This document shows positions 52,885-55,027 of a stretch of DNA of 55,027 nucleotides, in pieces. The stretch spans positions 1 through 55,027 of the forward strand of contig QKGM01000025.1 in the NCBI GenBank assembly GCA_003250395.1, given 5' to 3'. The translations under genes were made by a program, and so were the position numbers. This DNA is from Bacteroidota bacterium. Its GTDB lineage: Bacteria; Bacteroidota; Bacteroidia; Bacteroidales; TTA-H9. The notes under the pieces are model-generated. The model did not search any database. It was not told where the DNA came from and was given only the letters and a program-made list of their open reading frames with translations. Position 1 is the stretch's first letter, and each line of letters starts with the position of its first letter.

Positions 52885-53270
52885 GGATTCTCTCTCCTGA
52901 AACAAAGTCATGGCAGCCTGTTTTTGGTTTTTCAGCCTGAAGTAAACAGTACACCCTTGTAAACCAGTCGGCAGCCTGGTAAAACGAGGAAATTGCGGCC
53001 CGGTTATTGATTCTGTCCCCTGTTTGAGATGCTCTTTCAGGCACAGGATGGGCAGGGAAGTTTGAGGTGGTTCGGGTTAGCAATATTCGTGCCGGAAATT
53101 TTACATAGTTATATTTCCTACATATATAATATATTCCATAGTTGTAGTAAACATAGGCCATAGATAGAAAAAACCTATCTTACCTCTAACTTTGGTCCCT
53201 TTTTGGTAGGAGTCAGCTATAAATTTAAGCTATAACCAACATGTAATCAAAGGATTAAAAAATATAGTTA

Positions 53271-53286
53271 TGTGACAAAAGTCACT
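53271..53286. promoter_or_regulatory. CRP/FNR-like palindrome
   Basis: TGTGACAAAAGTCACT holds a perfect GTGAC-N4-GTCAC palindrome and fits TGTGA-N6-TCACA with one mismatch. It lies about 240 bases upstream of the -7 box at 53510. Binding by a CRP-family protein is inferred from the pattern alone. Confidence 0.4.
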
Positions 53287-53509
53287 TGAAAAAAATTGAA
53301 AAAAGTTTAAAAACAGTTGTTGAGGGGGGTGATTTGTGTGTAATAACGCACCCATATTTTGGAAAAGGATTCTATTATTTGGAACAGTAAAGAATAGTAA
53401 ATATTTTGAAAAGTTTGGTTGTTGAAGTTTGCGCTTTACAGTCTAATAATGAGTCAATTTTCTCTGAAAAAAGAGTTTTAAAAAAATGTTATAGATTTAA
53501 AAAAAAGTT

Positions 53510-53517
53510 TATTTTTG
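53510..53517 (+). promoter_or_regulatory. -7 promoter box in the A+T-rich region
   Basis: TATTTTTG, 36 bases upstream of ATG 53554. It may drive the orphan frame or a non-coding transcript through the inverted repeat at 53972-54041. Confidence 0.6.
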
Positions 53518-53553
53518 CGATATAAACCAAATGTAACAGTTGTTTTTCCTAAT

Positions 53554-54051
53554 ATGAGTTTTTACTACCCGACAGCTTCTCTCTGTTTTAACCGTACGAT
53601 TAAGCGGGTTGATTGGCCATATATAAAGCATGATAACGTATTTTTTTCTCACTGCAGAGTGGGGAAAATGAACGATTCTGGCATGGGCGATTGGATGGGG
53701 TATTTTTTACACGCTTGTGTTCGGAAAGAGCAGGGAAATAGTACACTATCCTATCCGGAGTGGCTGTGGTATAATAGTGGCAATGAGGCTACATTGGATT
53801 TTCATAAAGAAGTAATGATAGAGGAGAGATACTATACTGAAGTTGGTGATATGAGATTAAATTGGGAGGATATTAGCAGCTTTGTGGAGATATTTACTAG
53901 TTGTACGCAAACCAAAAAAAACGACACTACAAGCAAATTTCTACTGATTAAAAAGAAAATAATATGCCGACGCACAAAAGCAAGAGTGTTCCAGCCCGTC
54001 CCACGACCATCCCTTCCCTTCCACACACTTGCTTTCTGTGCCAACACATAG
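53554..54051 (+). CDS. Orphan reading frame, unknown function
   Basis: A frame of 165 codons from ATG 53554. The first ~110 residues look protein-like (GMGDWMGYFLHACVR, YPEWLWYNSGNEATLDFHKEV, MRLNWEDISSFVEIF), but the last ~40, rich in Lys, Arg and Pro, run through a lysine-rich stretch and then a 70-base inverted repeat, which is unusual for coding DNA. I recognise no family. The frame can be extended upstream to a TTG at 53515, but that codon is part of the -7 box. It may be a real small gene whose 3' end is not as drawn, a decayed gene, or a chance frame over an RNA. Confidence 0.4.
   Translation: MSFYYPTASLCFNRTIKRVDWPYIKHDNVFFSHCRVGKMNDSGMGDWMGYFLHACVRKEQGNSTLSYPEWLWYNSGNEATLDFHKEVMIEERYYTEVGDMRLNWEDISSFVEIFTSCTQTKKNDTTSKFLLIKKKIICRRTKARVFQPVPRPSLPFHTLAFCANT
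53972..54041. repeat. Long imperfect inverted repeat with pyrimidine-rich loop
   Basis: The arms at 53972-53989 and 54023-54041 pair over 17 positions with one bulge and one mismatch. The 33-base loop is almost all C and T. It lies at the end of the orphan frame and some 60 bases before the HARE/Nudix gene, and it is not a normal terminator, although a run of nine T begins about 25 bases later (54066 onward). Confidence 0.75.
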
Positions 54052-54101
54052 TAAGCTTAGTTGTTATTTTTTTTTATATTGTAGATTATTAAATATTTGG
54101 A

Positions 54102-55027
54102 ATGTCTAAGACCTTTTTACAAATAGCAGAGTTAATAATTAGAGAGACCAGAAAACCTCTATCGCCTCATGAAATTTATAAAAAAGCTGAAGAACAAGAA
54201 CTACTGCAATCTAAGGGTAAGACACCTGAATTTTCAATGAAAGCAAGAATATCAACCGATATTAGAAATAATGGATTTAATTCTAAATTTATGAGAGTTG
54301 GTCCTAATAGATTTGCTTTAAGAGAATTTGGATTAAAAGAACATATTTCCCAACCATTTAAAAAAAGCATTCCAAAGGAGATAATTACTTGTGTAAACCA
54401 TGATAATTTGGATATCATAAAAAATAACTTTGGCTTATTTACTGACTTAGATAGCTTATATAAAATAATTGACAATAATAATCTGATATATCTAGAAAGA
54501 AAAGATGCTGAAAATGATCTCAATTATAAACAGTTAATTTCTTACGTACTCTTAACAAATGAGAAAGAGGAAATATTAATTTATAGAAGAGGATCTTATA
54601 CAAATGCCCATGAAATGCTAAAGGGTTCAGCATGTCTGGGTTTTGGAGGACATGTGCAAAGTATAGATTCTACAGGATTATTTACCAAAGGTTTTGCTGG
54701 TGTTTTTGATACTGCGGAGAGAGAGGTTTTTGAAGAGCTTAAAGGAATTAAGCCTGAAAATTTAGAGATAGTTGGATATATCAATGATGATTCGTCACCT
54801 GAAGGTGTAAAACATTTAGGTGTGGTTTTAAAGGGGAAAATTCCTAAAGATTTTGATATTAATAGTGTTGGGAAAGAATTGTCTGTAAATGGTTTGAAAT
54901 TTATGACACCAACCGAACTTTATGACCATTTTTATGATTTTGAATTTTGGTCACAACTGGTTATAAAACAATTTTATAAAGAACCAACTAACTTTAATCC
55001 AGTTGTTATAAGACCCAAAAAATTCAA
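54102..55027 (+). CDS. HARE-HTH/Nudix fusion protein, cut by the window end
   Basis: At least 308 residues, still open at the right edge. Residues about 3-75 form a HARE-HTH domain: FLQIAELIIRETRKPLSPHEIY at the start, ISTDIRNNG in the middle, FMRVGPNRFALREF at the end. After a linker (about 75-145) comes a Nudix fold: ISYVLLTNEKEEILIYRRG, CLGFGGHV and AEREVFEELKGI, the core of the Nudix box; the Glu expected eight residues before the box Arg is missing, and an insert follows GGHV, as in MutT-type proteins of the COG4112 group. It likely binds nucleic acid or a modified base and acts on a nucleotide-like compound. Base composition is far more A+T rich than in the genes to its left. Confidence 0.8.
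   Translation, partial: MSKTFLQIAELIIRETRKPLSPHEIYKKAEEQELLQSKGKTPEFSMKARISTDIRNNGFNSKFMRVGPNRFALREFGLKEHISQPFKKSIPKEIITCVNHDNLDIIKNNFGLFTDLDSLYKIIDNNNLIYLERKDAENDLNYKQLISYVLLTNEKEEILIYRRGSYTNAHEMLKGSACLGFGGHVQSIDSTGLFTKGFAGVFDTAEREVFEELKGIKPENLEIVGYINDDSSPEGVKHLGVVLKGKIPKDFDINSVGKELSVNGLKFMTPTELYDHFYDFEFWSQLVIKQFYKEPTNFNPVVIRPKKF

Larger units (their letters stand above)
52857..53553. other. 697-base gene-free, increasingly A+T-rich interval
   Basis: It carries the GT39 promoter, then shifts to very A+T-rich DNA near 53.1 kb. A CRP-like palindrome lies at 53271-53286 and a -7 box at 53510-53517. A leftward 112-codon frame (52823-53161) overlaps the GT39 promoter and start and is not credible. 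Confidence 0.5.

Noticed and set aside
52823..53161. Leftward 112-codon frame before the GT39 gene
   Set aside because: Overlaps the GT39 start and promoter; composition follows the DNA rather than a protein.
53965..54050. Integron attC site
   Set aside because: The outer bases are not in the RYYYAAC/GTTRRRY layout; the repeat is an ordinary inverted repeat with the wrong end sequences.
53554..54051. TIR-like start (DNVFFSH) in the orphan frame, suggesting a defence effector
   Set aside because: Only one strand-like segment fits; no glutamate motif or later TIR strands follow, and the frame is too short after it.

Overview
The window reads as chromosome of a Bacteroidota bacterium, most likely Bacteroidales/Marinilabiliales-like; I do not name a genus. 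The signs are: many genes preceded by the Bacteroidota -7 box TAnnTTTG and little sign of Shine-Dalgarno sites; a type IX secretion gene (porQ) with two secreted proteins that end in T9SS sorting domains; many SPII lipoproteins; GH92 and GH127 glycosidases; and the familiar order DUF1573 - yajC - YbbR - coaE. No rRNA, CRISPR array, prophage or intact insertion sequence is visible.

Layout. 0.1-4 kb: small membrane protein, DJ-1/PfpI protein, acyl-CoA ligase and a SnoaL-like protein, all rightward. 4.1-8.7 kb: a leftward coaE/YbbR/yajC/DUF1573 operon, then aroK facing an RlmD-type rRNA methyltransferase. 8.8-10.8 kb: porQ and a 0.9-kb gene-free stretch holding an 11-bp tandem array. 10.8-16.2 kb: a GH92 mannosidase with a C69 dipeptidase, and a YceI lipoprotein. 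16.3-21.1 kb: a T9SS-exported C10 protease, a solo transposase-like zinc-ribbon protein, three tandem thioredoxins that differ in predicted location, and WbqC. 21.2-24.4 kb: two valine tRNAs facing each other around a secreted protein, then a secreted protein with three internal repeats. 24.6-32.3 kb: CCA-adding enzyme and lepA (divergent, both apparently leaderless), an ECF sigma/anti-sigma/DUF2807 cluster, and YebC. 32.3-34.1 kb: a second 11-bp array and a T9SS cargo protein.

34.2-41.0 kb is one tightly packed leftward operon: GroES-like protein, iron/cobalamin-type ABC transporter (binding protein, permease, ATPase), a secreted nuclease/phosphatase-fold protein and an amidohydrolase. 41.1-47.0 kb is a rightward operon: small membrane protein, mutL, two rhomboids, a membrane-anchored endonuclease/exonuclease/phosphatase-fold protein and a TIGR02757 protein. 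47.0-52.9 kb is leftward and visibly G+C richer (GH127, small membrane protein, MscS channel, GT39 glycosyltransferase).

From about 53.1 kb to the right edge the DNA becomes very A+T rich and looks like the start of an accessory island: a long promoter region with a CRP-like palindrome, an orphan reading frame whose end runs through a large inverted repeat, and an open-ended HARE-HTH/Nudix fusion gene. This edge is the best candidate for an undescribed system, but the window cuts it off. Other points worth following are the two 11-bp arrays sharing a GTAG-N7 pattern, the leaderless cca/lepA pair, the triple thioredoxin cluster and the triple-repeat secreted protein.
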